64,000 nucleotides of DNA from Mesocentrotus franciscanus (taxonomy: Eukaryota; Echinodermata; Echinoidea; Camarodonta; Strongylocentrotidae). The stretch covers positions 19,560,751 to 19,624,750 of the forward strand of contig CP137682.1 of assembly GCA_037976565.1 (NCBI GenBank), written 5' to 3'. Of the stretch, positions 23,467 through 36,080 are shown piece by piece; positions within the stretch are counted from its first letter, which is position 1, and every line of letters begins with the position of its first letter. The notes under the pieces were generated by a model, which saw only the letters and a list, made by a program, of their open reading frames with translations, searched no databases and was not told the DNA's origin. The translations under genes were made by a program, and so were the position numbers.

Positions 23467-25326
23467 ATGCTTACTACATCTGGATATCAACAAATGGACA
23501 TGTGCTCTAGCAGACCTAGGGTAAGTTCTTCTCAACCATTTTCTTCAATCAGTTTATTTTGTCTTTCAACAAGTCAATGTTCATAACCTTTTACTTACTA
23601 ACTTAGTAAGTTCGCTTGTTCATCAATGTTGTCTTCAAATTCAATTGTACTTAAGTTGTTTTAACTTTGAGCAAGGCCAAATACCTTATATCTACTTGCA
23701 TTTTTACTTTCAATAACATTTAATGAACATCAGAGAACATCAACAAATTTATTTTATATTTGTATGATATCCATGCACTTTGTTATTTAATTCATGGATA
23801 GTATGACTTATTCTTGTATTCTTTCTTGTTTTCTTTTATAGACTGCCAAGCACCTGACAGAACGCAAGAGGCGAGCTCGAATCAATGACAGCCTCCTTCA
23901 ACTGAAGAGCATGGTCTTTCCAGTCATCAAAAAAGATGTAAGTATCTGAACATCTCATCAACACACTTTCTATTTACATTTTTACCATTTAAATCTGCAC
24001 TATCTGTTAGTATTTCATGCAGTATTTCTTTATAAGTAAGGGAGTTGGGTTGTTTGTGCGTTGAATGGACCTCTGTACACACTTTGGCTTTCCCTCTAAA
24101 AGTCAAACGCCAGATTCGAATTTGGCGCCCAACCAGTTTTTCGTACGGTAATCTGGTTCCTTGTCTTAATTGGCGCGAAGATTCACTCCTTTTCTTCCAA
24201 GAGGTGTATCTTTGTCCCTGTCCACTCCGATTATTGATTAATTAAATCCCCAGATTCGTCCCGCTATTGTTTGTGGTAGGGCGTCGTTTGTATAGAGGGT
24301 TACGAGGAGATGGAACGTGCGAACAATGTTTACTCGGGGGAACAACAACGGGCGAGCTTCGCCGTCTATTGAATGAGCTCATTCTGGCCTCTATTGAAGC
24401 CGAACCGTGGGAAAGTTGGGCTAGGCAGTAATCCACGACTCTTAGCCCACGCCTAACCGCAGCTGCGGCGGGGCTTGGGGTCGAGTGGAGTGTGGTTACT
24501 TTTAGGAAGGGAAATTTTGGCAAACAAATTTGTCACTCCCACAAGTAAAATGACAAAGTTAGTAGTTTATTGTTCAAAGCAATATTTTATGATTCTGTAT
24601 GTGATTTGATTGTGCAATACTCATGACCTTTTCCCCATTTTTTCTTAACTCCAGATCTCTAGACATCCAAAAATGGAAAAAGCTGACATCTTGGAGATGA
24701 CTGTTCGATATTTGAAAGACGTCCAGACCCCAGAACAAGGCGAGTCTAAAGGCCAGGTTACCACCTACCATGCTGGATTCACGGAATGCCTGAGCGAGGT
24801 ATCAACCTTCATGTCCAATTGTGAAAGCATCGACATTGAAACCCGTCTTCGCCTCCTTGGCCATCTAGCTGATCGTTGCAGTACCATCAACGATGCCGAC
24901 CAGAAACCTGATGTGTCAAGACTTCAACCAGCTCAGACACAGCAACAACAACAACGTGTGCCATCACCAGTGACAGTCCCCCAGCACCAGACCCGAGTTG
25001 CTGCTCCCAGTCCCATTTCCATCCCAGCAACATCGCCAGTCCAGCAGTTTGCTACCACACCCAACGGCATGGTACTCCTCCTCCCCGCCCACACCGTCCA
25101 ACCCAACTCCGTCATCTCGGTTCGAGTCCCACTTAGCGACGGTGTCCTGACCCCACCACAGTCACCCATGTCCCCCGAGCCAGCCGTAGGCATGACCCGC
25201 TTCACACCTTCACCCGTCGACATCAAGCCCTCCAAGAACGCATTGAACGCCAAACACCACCGCTTCGCTCCGTACCAGAAGCACACCGTCAAGGCAACAG
25301 ACAAATCGATGTGGAGACCGTGGTAA
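23467..25326 (+). CDS. hes: Hes-family bHLH-Orange transcriptional repressor, three coding exons, 273 aa
   Basis: The coding sequence joins 23467-23520, 23842-23937 and 24655-25326. Both introns begin GTAAGT and end in pyrimidine-rich CAG/TAG acceptors, and both are phase 0. Residues 19-33 form the basic region (ERKRRARIN), helix 1 is about 34-47, the loop about 48-57, and helix 2 about 58-73 (MEKADILEMTVRYLKDVQ). An Orange domain follows at about 87-125 (YHAGFTECLSEV...RLRLLGHLADRC). Then come a short Q run (146-150) and a long P/S/T-rich linker. The protein ends exactly in WRPW, the tetrapeptide that recruits Groucho/TLE. By family knowledge it is a nuclear, DNA-binding, usually Notch-induced and self-repressing factor. 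The intron positions resemble those I know for vertebrate Hes1, with the later Hes1 intron absent. Residue 22 is His where Hes proteins normally have Pro. The start is the first ATG in frame; Met10 and Met12 are alternatives. The paralogue is undecided; echinoid HesC is one candidate I cannot test. Confidence 0.95.
23521..23841 (+). other. Hes intron 1 (321 bp, phase 0)
   Basis: The intron begins GTAAGT and ends in a pyrimidine-rich stretch followed by ATAG. It separates an 18-residue N-terminal exon from the exon carrying the basic region and helix 1. It is AT-rich and I see no other feature in it. Confidence 0.9.
23938..24654 (+). other. Hes intron 2 (717 bp, phase 0)
   Basis: The intron begins GTAAGT after codon 50 (KKD) and ends CTTAACTCCAG before ISRHPKMEKAD, splitting the HLH loop. 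Its centre is clearly more GC-rich than the AT-rich first intron and contains a Su(H)-type site, Sox-like motifs and an E-box, described separately. Confidence 0.9.
24245..24500. promoter_or_regulatory. Candidate intronic enhancer with Su(H), Sox-like motifs and an E-box
   Basis: This GC-rich block inside intron 2 contains CTATTGT at 24264-24270, an AACAATGTTTAC motif near 24325, AACAACAAC near 24350, a Su(H) consensus CGTGGGAA at 24407-24414 and an E-box CAGCTG at 24460-24465. The Su(H) site lies in the 11-mer ACCGTGGGAAA, which is shared with sites at 17812, 18138 and 22790. It has no open reading frame of note. Enhancer activity is inferred. Confidence 0.45.
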
Positions 25327-25665
25327 AAACCATCTCGCCCCATCATAAAGACTTTCATCTAACCTACTACATGTGCCTTGAACTTTCATGCCTATAAACT
25401 TGTTCTGACGCTCTGTAAACATTGTTGAGGGAGATTGCGGGAATCGATGTGAACTTTGTCAAAATAACGACTTCATCCAGAAAGAAGTGCCAGCACAAGT
25501 TATGTTCATCCATAAAATGAATATTTTTCTACTGATATGTTTATTTTCTTGTACAAGATTGAGATATAATTGATAATGAAATATTGTGTTGATTGTCGCC
25601 GGTCGATATAAGCCAATTGCTATATGAAAAACAAAATAACCAATTAAAAAAAAAACATAAACTTT
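25327..25665 (+). other. Putative Hes 3' untranslated region
   Basis: AT-rich sequence follows the TAA stop. A variant poly(A) signal ATTAAA sits at 25643-25648, just before a run of A. Other weak variants are CATAAA at about 25511 and AATGAA at about 25576. No canonical AATAAA was found between the stop and 25665, so the end is approximate. Confidence 0.5.
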
Positions 25666-25742
25666 TAAATTTTATTTGTATTACGTCTTCATTTTTCGTT
25701 ATATTCGTAAAGCTGATGTGAGAACATGTTTGAGTGGTCGAA

Positions 25743-25845
25743 GTGGACAGAGAAAGAGAGAGAGAGGCAGAGCGAGACAGAGAGAGAGAAATACAGGGCC
25801 AGAGGTAGAGAGAGAGCGGAAGAGAAGAGAAGGAAGACGGGATAA
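25743..25845 (+). repeat. (GA)n-rich tract downstream of Hes
   Basis: Interrupted gagaga runs begin about 80 bp after the putative poly(A) site. Confidence 0.85.
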
Positions 25846-26544
25846 TTTAATATCGTGTGAAAACGTGTAGGCCTATAAAAGTCAAGATAATAGTGGAGAT
25901 AGAGTGAGCAGTTGAATTGGAGCATATAAGAGAAGAGAAAAGCGTTGATACTGTAGATCAGAATATCAGCATTACTGATATGATAGAATGCATTTTTATA
26001 TAATCAAAACATGGAATATGAGCCCGATTGGGACACTTGTTAAAAAAGAGAGAAAATGAGGAATTGTTAGCAACGCGGTATTAGATATATTCTGCTTGGG
26101 TCGCTCTATGATGGGGTTTCAGAAAATATCTTTTTAAAATTGCATCATCACTGAAATCAAATGAGATGCATGAATGCTCAAGTAATCCATTATCAAGGTG
26201 ATCCGTTGGGAGGGAAGAAGAAAGGCGGGAACAGAACAGGTCCCTAGGTTTTTTTTATGAGTGCTTAACAATAGCACCTGTACAACACGCTCCTCTTTCT
26301 GTAATCAAACCAGTAACCGGCTGGAGAACAAAGAACTAAAAAAAAAAAAGACGAACGCCGATTGCGAAATTAGCATTGCGCCCTCATGCTGCACAGACAA
26401 CACAGTCTATTATTCTTGAGTTCGCTCATGAATGCACATTTCAAGGGAGAACGTAGGGCAGTTTGTCCATATTAAATATAACAAACTGGGAATGTGCCCA
26501 ATATGTACATGTACACAAACAGCATATTTACATGCATAGATTAT

Positions 26545-26660
26545 TTCATTTATTTATTTATTTATTTTATTTATTTCTAATCTTTTGTCAGGGTAGCCCA
26601 TTCACCAATAAGTAGTGGTCTTCCATGGGGCCCTGAATAAACATGAACATATTTACATCA
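26545..26660. repeat. (TTTA)n with adjoining repeat-like block
   Basis: tttatttatttatttatttt is followed by gggtagcccattcacc and ccatggggccctgaataaac, which look like the end of a retroelement, but no second copy is present here to test this. Confidence 0.35.
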
Positions 26661-28617
26661 AAAAGCATAACGTTTATACAGAACAGTTAAAACAATCCAT
26701 AGTACATTAGAAAGATATAACACAGCAATAATAAACGTGGCACAAACGAATACTCGTTTGCAAAATAATTATATATCATTAACCTAGTTCAACTGTAATG
26801 TCATTAGAAAAATATTGATTAAGTCGCAATTATGTGAATAAATCATGTTAATATTACAGCACATGCACGTAGTGAATGTTTGGCTGAGCTATTCACAAAT
26901 TACAACTTATTACTTGGGAATTAATTGGGGAATAAAACAAATTATGAAAAATTATGAAAAATCAACATAGTAGCCTATATAGAAACATTTTGTTTCGTTG
27001 CAGTGGATTTCAATCGAATACTTAAGTTCTTTATCTTTGCCAGAGACACTTAAACAAAGTTTGTAAACATTATACATCATGGTATTTCAGAGCTTAAAAT
27101 CAAATATTTTTCCTTTAATAATCTCGCACTTAATGTATTGACATTCCAAACCGTACACAAGTTGATTTATGGAATATAATTAGTCCAATATGGTATAATG
27201 GCTAAAATCACAGATTTGATAACCTTATAACAATACCTTATGACTATTTAGTCAGGAATATATCTGAACACAATAAATGTAACAAGGAGGAAGATAATTG
27301 TGAAAAGGGGGAGTAGGGAAAGGGAAAGCAATATGAAGAAGCTGGAAAAGTGGCTTATGTGACGTTGCGCTCTTTTTAGAATGTCTCCTATCCAAATTTT
27401 TATTTAGTAATCGTATAACGAGCCAGGGTATATGGTGATTTAAAACTGAACACGTTTTCAATCGCATGATTATCTTGTCAGTTAGCCGTCAAGGGGTTGT
27501 GGACATTCCAGCCACACGAACGCCAACCGTAAGTTAAAACACGCGACCTAACTTGTTTGTCGCACGACCGAGTGCTCGTGCATAACACGTTGAGTCAGTA
27601 AGCAAACAGTTGCCTTGCGACATCGCCAGTTTTATGCTTCCGCTTTGGAACATGTTAAAAAGAACCATCGAAATTCCCCAAGCTGTCATTCACGAATTCC
27701 TAACCTATGATGTCATCCAATTAAACCAGTTAAGTAATAGAGCCAATTTTGACTGAGGAACTTTCAAAACAATGAAACGCATCATGCAAAAACCTAAATC
27801 ACACAGACGTTTAGTGCAAGGCCCGCATTAAGGCCTAAAACAAACCTGTGGTTTTCCTTATCTATCAATAATGCTGCTTCAACACATCAAGGTTAAAGAA
27901 CGTCCAGGGGGTACAAATATTAATGTCATTGTAATTTTTAATCATGTATGTCAATCTATTCAGAAAGAATTATAGACAATGTATATTATCTACGTATTAT
28001 CCGCTAACGAGCACGAAACTCGATAAGCCTTCCACGACGTTTCAAAAATTGTTTTCTCTTTGTTCTCAATAATAACCGCATCGTCACCATGGCTGTATGG
28101 GTAAATAAACAAAATATAAACAAATAAAACTTGTCATTCTAGATAAAGCATTTTATAAGCTAAGTGGGAATGTGTACATCATGAAATATGGGTCAAGGGT
28201 TATGATTTGAGAGACATGTTTGCTCATGTAGGCAAGACTCGGTGCTTTGAGGGTGGCGCCTAGCTCGCGTAACGCACAAATTATGAGTCTGTCTGCATGG
28301 CATTTTGAAAGCTATAAAATTCGATATCGTTTCAGTTATGAGCATCTTGTCTTATAATTAAATGGGCAATTTGAAGCATTTCACCCTCCTTTGGAAAGAA
28401 TACAATGACGTAACACTTCCATTATTGGTTATCTAAAAATATTCATGCAGGCATTTCGCATGATTGTTAATTCTCCTCAGAACTCGAAAAGCTATCGAAA
28501 ATTCATGATATTGTCATGTAGGAACGTTTGGAATGTAAGCAGCGAATTTAAAAGAATATAAAATGAATGGAAACAGGAAATGGATTGAGTGACCGACGGA
28601 CAGATATAAAGAGATGT

Positions 28618-28619
28618 GA

Positions 28620-28654
<35 letters not shown>

Positions 28655-28665
28655 GAGACAGAAAT
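28618..28665 (+). repeat. (GA)n microsatellite
   Basis: Pure gagaga with two acaga interruptions. Confidence 0.9.
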
Positions 28666-31029
28666 TGAGGGGGTTGGTAAAAGTATAACTATTAAATAGA
28701 ACATAATTCATGTAGTAACATAACAAAATTCTTTACCAAAACTTTATTCTATAAAAGAATTAACCATCCCTGCCTTTCCTGATATTGGGGTTCACGGAAG
28801 ACAATTGAAATACATATTTATATCATAGTTTAATGTTTCTATATTGCGTTTGATTAAAGGTGGAAAGCTGAAATTGAACTCGATTTGGCCAGTAGAAAGC
28901 AAAAGGCAACATTATGCATTAAAGGTCTATTTGTCTCCTAGGATGTGACATATATCTAAGTCTACAATTTCTTTACAATAATTGTTCGACCAGATAGCCA
29001 AATTCGAATTGTTTTCTCTATCCTTTTGTTTGTATTCACGACCAAGATGTCTATAGAAAATCGTAAAACAACAACCTAATTAAAGCAGCTTTTCTTTTTC
29101 AAAAACGCGGGCGGGAAGAGGCACCCTGAATAGGGAGGGGTGGTGCAAATGAAGTTGCAAATGAAAGAAAACGCTCTATAAAATCAACTGTTGCACGCTC
29201 ATACAATGCCTTTTGTGCAGTTATTTCTATGCGTAACGATATTCAATGAAGGAATGTGTTTAATGCAGAAGGTTACAATGGCATCCTGCTACACGGATAT
29301 ACGCGTTTTTAAAGGAACTTCTTCGAAATAGCCACCGATTCATCGGTATTATGCACACGCTAGCCAAGTAAATTAACTGGATAACGTCATTTATTGTTGC
29401 CTTTGTGAATATGAGTGACCCTAGGCGGATTTGTATACCAAAATCAAGTATAAGAATGTTAAGAATAATTGGGTTGGTGTACCCAGTAAATCGCATAATA
29501 AATTTATAATACAGGGGCCTAGATGGGATTTCGAGGGGAGCATATGCCAGTAGACTCTACATCCGTGTATTTGTTAAACACTAGAAAACCGCAATTTTGA
29601 AAAAAATTAAACCACAATTTGAAATATTTAGAATTCTGAAGCAATGACTACTTAAAAATGACAATATTTCTAGAATAAAGAAGTTATCAATTATACAAAA
29701 TAAGAACTCGACAAAATGATATCGTATTGCATATTAATATATTGTAACATTCTTAACAAAAATATTCCATTAGTTTATATTGCAAGACCCACATGTCCCC
29801 TTACTGATATTGAAAAGCCACAACTGGTGTCATATTTAAACAATTGTCAGTTTAAAATAACTATGGTTGATATACGAAATAATAATAATGATACGAATAT
29901 AATGTGGAATTTGATTATGGGAAAACAAATTACCATGTGAGAAAAAAATCTTTGTAATTTAGTTCGATATTGGATATTGAAATGTTCGATTATACATGAA
30001 TAGTTAGTTATTTAGTGGATATCATAATGCTATATAGGCCTAGCATCGATAAGCAAGGATTATTATTTGCTTATATTATCATGTATCAAACATATTCGAC
30101 CAAATTGTGGATTGCAAAATCATATATTTGCCATTGTAAACTTGATAATCTTTCAGTATTATCTGGTTATGTTTGATTTACAAGAGACATTGTTTTCCTT
30201 CATTACTTGCAGTCAAGATTACCTTGTACAGATTTGAGAGCCTCATGAAAATATATATTACAGTTATAGTTGTGGAAGAAATATTTAATTAGTATACGAA
30301 CTTGACGACTTAATACTGGCGGATATAATTACTGACGGATATAATTTAGATGGAATGTTTAAAGGGCAATCCCACCAATTAACAAAAATTTGTGAAAAGC
30401 AGTTGAATAAGTTCGATTGGTGAACATGGCAAAGGTTTAAAAGAAATTGAACAAGCAAGAATAAAGTTAAGAAAGTTTTAAATTACATTCTGTGCAAATC
30501 ATTAATAATTTTTGGTTCAAGTGAGGTCAGACCTTAATAGCGTTTTCATTTTTAAACAGGAAACAGAAACTTCTGATGATCAAAGTGTGAGAACTCTCGG
30601 AAACGAACAAGAATATATCTCAGATTGTTTATTTGGTAGAAATCTTCCATTACACCATTTCAACACCAACTGTTTGGGCCATGTTATATCGAGAAACCAC
30701 TGGAACAACAGTCCAGTCGTTTTGTATATAGAACGATATAAATCGAGACCCCCTCCCAGTGATATATTTGCAATGATTGAACTAAATATTATGCTAAGTA
30801 TGTAACTAATGTCATATTCATGTACTGTATCACGTATATAAAATAAGTGTGCTATTTGCAGCAAAATCAATAGAATTTTTACCTTCTTTCAAAACAAAGG
30901 GAAGTATCGGTGCGGGTCTTTCAATTATACAGAGTAATGGTATTCATCTGATTTAAACTTTTAAACTCTATTTAAAAAAAAAAGCTTTCTCCCCTCCTTA
31001 TTACCCCTCCCTCCTTTCTTCCTGTTCAC

Positions 31030-31130
31030 AAAAAAAAAACGATTCGTGGGAACAATGTCCACTTGTTATGCGCGCGTCGTTCTTTTCTCGTATTGTCCCC
31101 ACCAACAATGAACGTATAATAATAGACGAA
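31030..31130. promoter_or_regulatory. Candidate regulatory site: Su(H) overlapping Sox-like site
   Basis: CGTGGGAA at 31045-31052 runs directly into ACAATGT (31052-31058). Another ACAATG lies near 31104. A further Su(H) consensus TTCCCACG is at 31439-31446. These are 5.7-6.1 kb downstream of the Hes stop. Confidence 0.3.
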
Positions 31131-31735
31131 TTTTCAATATGATGATAAATAGCTCTCGAACAAGTAAACTCGCGTACAACATTTACAGACGAAGCGACCA
31201 GAGAGAGAAAAAGGATACCATTCATTTCGTCTCTCTTTTCTACAACCTTCATCTCTCTTTCATGTCTTTTCTTTTTCTTTCAGTGAGTTTTATCCTTCAC
31301 CTGTAACGCAACAATTGGTCCAATTTTCATGAAGCGCTCGCGAGTCTTTGGGGTCGAATGGAACCAAATGAAAGGGGCATTACAAGTGACAATTGCGTAT
31401 TCTAAACCATGAATGCTTTGATTCAGACAGCGGACGTTTTCCCACGCTCCAAGTTTAATTCGTCACTCTTAAAAAATAAGAGCGAAGATGAATGACTTCA
31501 CTTTGAAATTGATATATGGCATCTTTTTCTTTGCTGCTTCTACAAAGCCCTAATATTCTCAAGAAAGAAACATTATCGATGCGATAAATTTGAAGGATGG
31601 AAGTTTAAATACAGGTGGGATTGAGAGGATTTCTGTCAAATGATGAACTATAAAAAAGAAGAAAAGGAAAAGATCCTTGAAAGATAATGAATCCCAGATA
31701 AATTTCCTCTTTCTAGAGTACATATAATTGAGTAA

Positions 31736-31850
31736 TATTTCATGTTATATATTTCCTTTGTACCGCTTTTAATTGAATCGTATTTCATGTTTAATATTTT
31801 TCTTTTTGTACCGCCTTTGATTAAATCGTATTTCATGTTTAGTATTTATC
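31736..31850 (+). repeat. Tandem repeat, about 2.5 units of 45-48 bp
   Basis: Units begin tatttcatgtt at 31736, 31781 and 31829 and include tttgtaccgc and aaatcg/gaatcg. AT-rich and noncoding. Confidence 0.7.
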
Positions 31851-32559
31851 CGAGCATAGATATACATCATTCTTTGTTGGATTTTGAATGCTCTGTATGT
31901 ATTTTGGAGGAAAAAATCGGCTTGAGATCAACGTTGCGATGTTCGACTTTTCTTAACCGGAACGAAAAGAAAGACAAACAGAACAAAATCCATTAAAATG
32001 TACCGATTTGAAATAAATTACAATGAAAAGATACCTGTTTACGGTACTAGCATGACAAATAGTTCGTATCAAAATCGTACATGATGGTTGAAGCTATGAT
32101 CACATAAATTTAAACAAGATCTCGAGTGTTTATGATATTGTCATGTTTTGAGTTGTGCAATTACAACACACAACTTTTCTTTTCCCTTTTTTTAACATTA
32201 GGAAACATACATGTTCCAGGGAAAAGGGCGAGGCGTTGTGTTCCTTTTTCCTGAATTTAAAATTGTGCATTAAGTCTCAACATTCCTTTCTGCGTCTCTG
32301 AAATAGCGTCAAAAAGATCACCACGAAGTATTGCGTCTTTATATCATCCTCGGTTTCAGATAATTATTCCAAAATCTCAGATAGATGTTCATTCTATATA
32401 CCATTAGTATTGTGGTATCGTGGAGAAGCTTAGGATCACGTATCCTTGAAAGGTGTGATAATTGGGCTTCATCTTGGCTAATAGATAAGATAGTGTGAAG
32501 ATAATGTACGAGGAATTTTCGATTGACAGTGATGGATGGAGGATTGGGGAGGAGGGTCG

Positions 32560-32686
32560 AGAAATTTTAATTTCTTCTTCTTCTTCTCCATATTCTTCTT
32601 CCTCTTCATTATCATCACCATCATCATTGTTATCTTCTTCTTTTTCTATTTGTTTGTTCTTCTCTTACTAGCAGTTCTTCTCGAAC

Positions 32687-32722
<36 letters not shown>

Positions 32723-32780
32723 TTATTCTTCTACTACCCTTTTTATATTTCATCGTCGTCTTCATTATCGTTTGTTTTTA
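32560..32780 (+). repeat. (TTC)n and (ATC)n region
   Basis: Short ttcttc runs are followed by a pure (ATC)n run at about 32689-32722. It encodes only homopolymeric peptides. Confidence 0.88.
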
Positions 32781-34899
32781 ATCACACCTCTTTTTTTCCT
32801 TCTCGTCCGATTCGTATCCGGCATCTTTTCATTAAATCCTGCTTAACTTCTTTTCAGTTTCTTACATTCACCAAATCGACGTATTTTCCTTCATTTTTGT
32901 TTTACAATTAGGGAACTATGGTGATCGGAATTCAAAGTATACTCTTCAGTTACAATAAACTGCTGAGTTCCGGGTTATGACGAAGCATCACATTCTTTTA
33001 AATTCAACCAAAACGCAACCACTTAATATGTCTAATACAAAGAATGTGATAGACAGTTTACAATAACTTGTAAATGAATGCTTACACACAAAGAAAGAGA
33101 AACGACTCCACCGGTGTGTCATGTTTTCACGACATTACAACATAAGCATATCCGGAAGACGTTTACACTTTATAGGGGCATTTTGCTGATCCAACCAACC
33201 CATGCAATTGGTGATCATCATTGATTACATAATTAAGTGGCAATCCAACCCTTGTAATAACTCCATTTTTATGAAAACAGAACAAATGAGAGAAAGAGAA
33301 TGGCAAAAGTGTGAATAGATCGGACCAATATCAGGGCGTTATAAATGTTTGAAATATGAGATCACTAAATCTACGCGAATCTCAAATTATTTTGACTATT
33401 TGGCTATTTGGTTATATTGGCTATTTGGTCAGTGAATTGTGACATAGTCATGGAAAACTCTCTTGTTTTTCGTTTACAAAAATATCATTGTCTTTCTCCT
33501 AATGCCCTTCTCCCTTGGACCACTACTAAAAACATATTTTCATTCACTTTGTGTGATGAAAAATTAGCAAAGTTTTCCGACACGACGTCGCTGTGAAATT
33601 ACCGATTCGACCCATTTGAAGTGTCCATACGTATAGAGATTACAACTTTCATAACTTTCTTATTTTTGTTGGAATTTTCTGCTTTCCTTTAGAGTAGTTG
33701 TCTATAAATTTTAGAATTTCCTTTACCGAAAAAAAATGGCTAACATATCCTTTCCTAGACCGTCAGAAGACAATTTAATTGCCTCTAACGCCATACGAAA
33801 CTTAAAACACATTTTCGTCCCCTCTTATGAACAATATCCTATTTGCAATCGACATGAAATTTCGAATTCATTTGTCAACACTATACGACCAGTTAGCAAA
33901 TACGTAGGGGACCTTCGCAAAACTGCATAACAAAACAGAGAGAAAGAAGAAAAGCGTCCGAAATCATGTGATTGACAGACATTTTAAGCGAGAAGTACTT
34001 TAATTTTGTGACGGACGGGTAACAGGGCAAATATAAAATAGTAAAAGGTTTAAAAAAACGAAGAATTTAAAGTTCATCCAAGTGCTTGATTTCTCTCATC
34101 TCAAGGAGCTAAAAGCACGCACTTGTCTCGTCGTTTTGAACGTTTTCCGGAACTATTATTGACCATGCTGACCCACAAGCTCGGCTTTTCCAGCTTTCAG
34201 GTCATAGAAAATAGAAGGTATGATATTTAATTTAAAAGCTAGAGATGCCACAACACCATGTGATGGGTGCATGCTAAAATATCAGCAATCAGAATGAAGA
34301 ATTATAGGACAATATGATATTTCTTGATTTTGAAAACATTCATGAGGAGACAACTCAACGAAAACCTAAACAATAATCGTTTCCGCTATGTTAATGACAT
34401 TCCCAAAATGACGTCATGATGTAATCATCATTTTGTTGGAATGTTGCGTGACAAAACAATAGTGCAAAAGCACTTGTTCATGACATTGGTGCAATTGTTA
34501 CATTATTGGATTATTGTCCTTTCCTAAAACTTTATTAATTAATTCTTCTCAAAGCGATTGTTAAGAATTTTGACATCCTTGAGGGAAATTTGATCTGCAT
34601 TTTAATAGAATTTGTAGTTCCGCTTAAAGTGATAATAGCTGGTTGCTTATTGAGTACATTCGGAAAACATCTGATAGTTAACTTTGTTATAAGAAGAAAA
34701 CTCTTAAATAGTTCTCATATAAAAAAGGGGCTAACAATAGTTTACTCTGCATTATGAAATGTATAATTCAATTCGCTGTATACATGTATCATAGTATTAT
34801 GATCAAAGTCTGATTCCACAGGTTTATGTATAGTCCCAGATACACAAATAACTCCATTTATTTTTATTTAGCAAAAGATGTATTCGATTCTTGGTTCTT

Positions 34900-34992
34900 T
34901 TAAATCTCTCTCTCTACATCTCTCTATTACTCTTCCCCTTTCTCTCTCCCTCTCTCTCGCTCTCTCACTCTCTCTCTATTACTCTTCCCCTT

Positions 34993-35023
<31 letters not shown>

Positions 35024-35162
35024 TTCACTCTCTCTCTATCTCTCACCCCCTCTTCCCCATATCTCTCTCTTTCCCCTCTCTCCCTCTATTCTTATCCCTT
35101 TCTTTTTCTCTCTCTCTCTTCTTCTTTTCCTCTGCCCCCCTCTCTCTCTCTCTCTCTCTCTA
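34900..35162 (+). repeat. Long (CT)n polypyrimidine tract
   Basis: About 260 bases of ctctct and ccct variants form one of the two longest such tracts here. A partial internal duplication (ctctctctattactcttcc appears twice) is visible. Confidence 0.92.
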
Positions 35163-35390
35163 ACTCACTCACTCACGCCATGGCCTTATATAAGTTTATA
35201 AGTCCATGCTCACACATACTGCCAGCTCTTCTTGCTTGTCATTCTATATCCATTCCTTAATCATTGATCAGGCTCTTTCCAAAATCGAACTTTTCTACTA
35301 TGACAACATAGCTTGTCAAGCATAATATCTGACGGCAGCTGTCCATCAACACATTTCATATTGACACAGTCACATGTCGACGCTCTTCCC

Positions 35391-35404
35391 GTCACCGTAG
35401 CAAC
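35391..35404. promoter_or_regulatory. RFX X-box
   Basis: GTCACCGTAGCAAC is a perfect X-box with a 2-bp spacer, in a unique stretch after the long (CT)n tract. No adjacent gene was found. Confidence 0.45.
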
Positions 35405-35947
35405 GTTTGGATGATACCCCAACGCGTCCTAAGCCACGCCCATTGACGCCACAACCTCTCGAAACAGGTTGAAGTGGGACCCTATCCCAACAAGAGTTTT
35501 GGAGAGAATAAGGTGGAGGGGGCGATTAAAGGAAGTTATATCTAAAAGTAGAAAATAAACCAAATTCTTGCATGATAAAGGGGAAGTTGGTGGTGTCAAG
35601 ATTCTGGTGGCAAACTTTGGAACCACTTCAGAGGACTCTCCAAGGTGTCCTAGGCCGAGTGTGGTGTTGATTCCGGCGCCCCTTGAGTAGGCTTTAGGGA
35701 CATTGTCACGTCAGCCTACTTGACAGACAGATAAACAAACTGTTTTTAAAGTCATCTCCAAGCTTCTTTCTGTTTCCCTCCTTTTCAGTTTTCTTTCGAG
35801 TTTCGTTCTTTTAAACCCCATTCACGCTAGAAGATTTTTCTTGTATCTTTTATTTTCCACAATTCATGTTCAAAGTGGTAGTAATTTGCACTATAATTAT
35901 GCGTTTCACGTTCTCCCCTTTATCGCTTACTTTTTGCCTCCCCTACT

Positions 35948-36080
35948 AGAGAGGTGGAGGAAGAATGAGGGAGGGAGGAAGAGAGAGATAGAGAGAGGGA
36001 GAGAGAGAGAGAGGAGGAAAGAAAAAGAAACAGAGAAGAAAACAAAAAACAAAGCGTTGGACAGAGAAACGGAGAGATAG
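35948..36080 (+). repeat. (GA)n polypurine tract
   Basis: Purine-only sequence with gagaga runs near 35985-36013. Confidence 0.88.

Larger units (their letters stand above)
25850..34899. other. Hes downstream intergenic DNA
   Basis: Largely AT-rich unique sequence with microsatellites, Su(H)-type sites at 31045 and 31439, and the tandem repeat at 31736. No frame shows a protein family. Confidence 0.65.

Noticed and set aside
24933..25358. 141-codon antisense frame opposite the Hes gene
   Set aside because: It is a shadow of the GC-rich Hes exon 3 and has no domain.
30358..30375. Left end of another TTAA MITE (TTTAAAGGGCAATCCC)
   Set aside because: I found no matching inverted end downstream.
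34878..35201. Open frames of 90-107 codons rich in Ser/Leu
   Set aside because: They are translations of a (CT)n tract; the same applies to frames at 2610-3081, 51528-51953, 11168-11454, 45980-46293 and 9481-9799.
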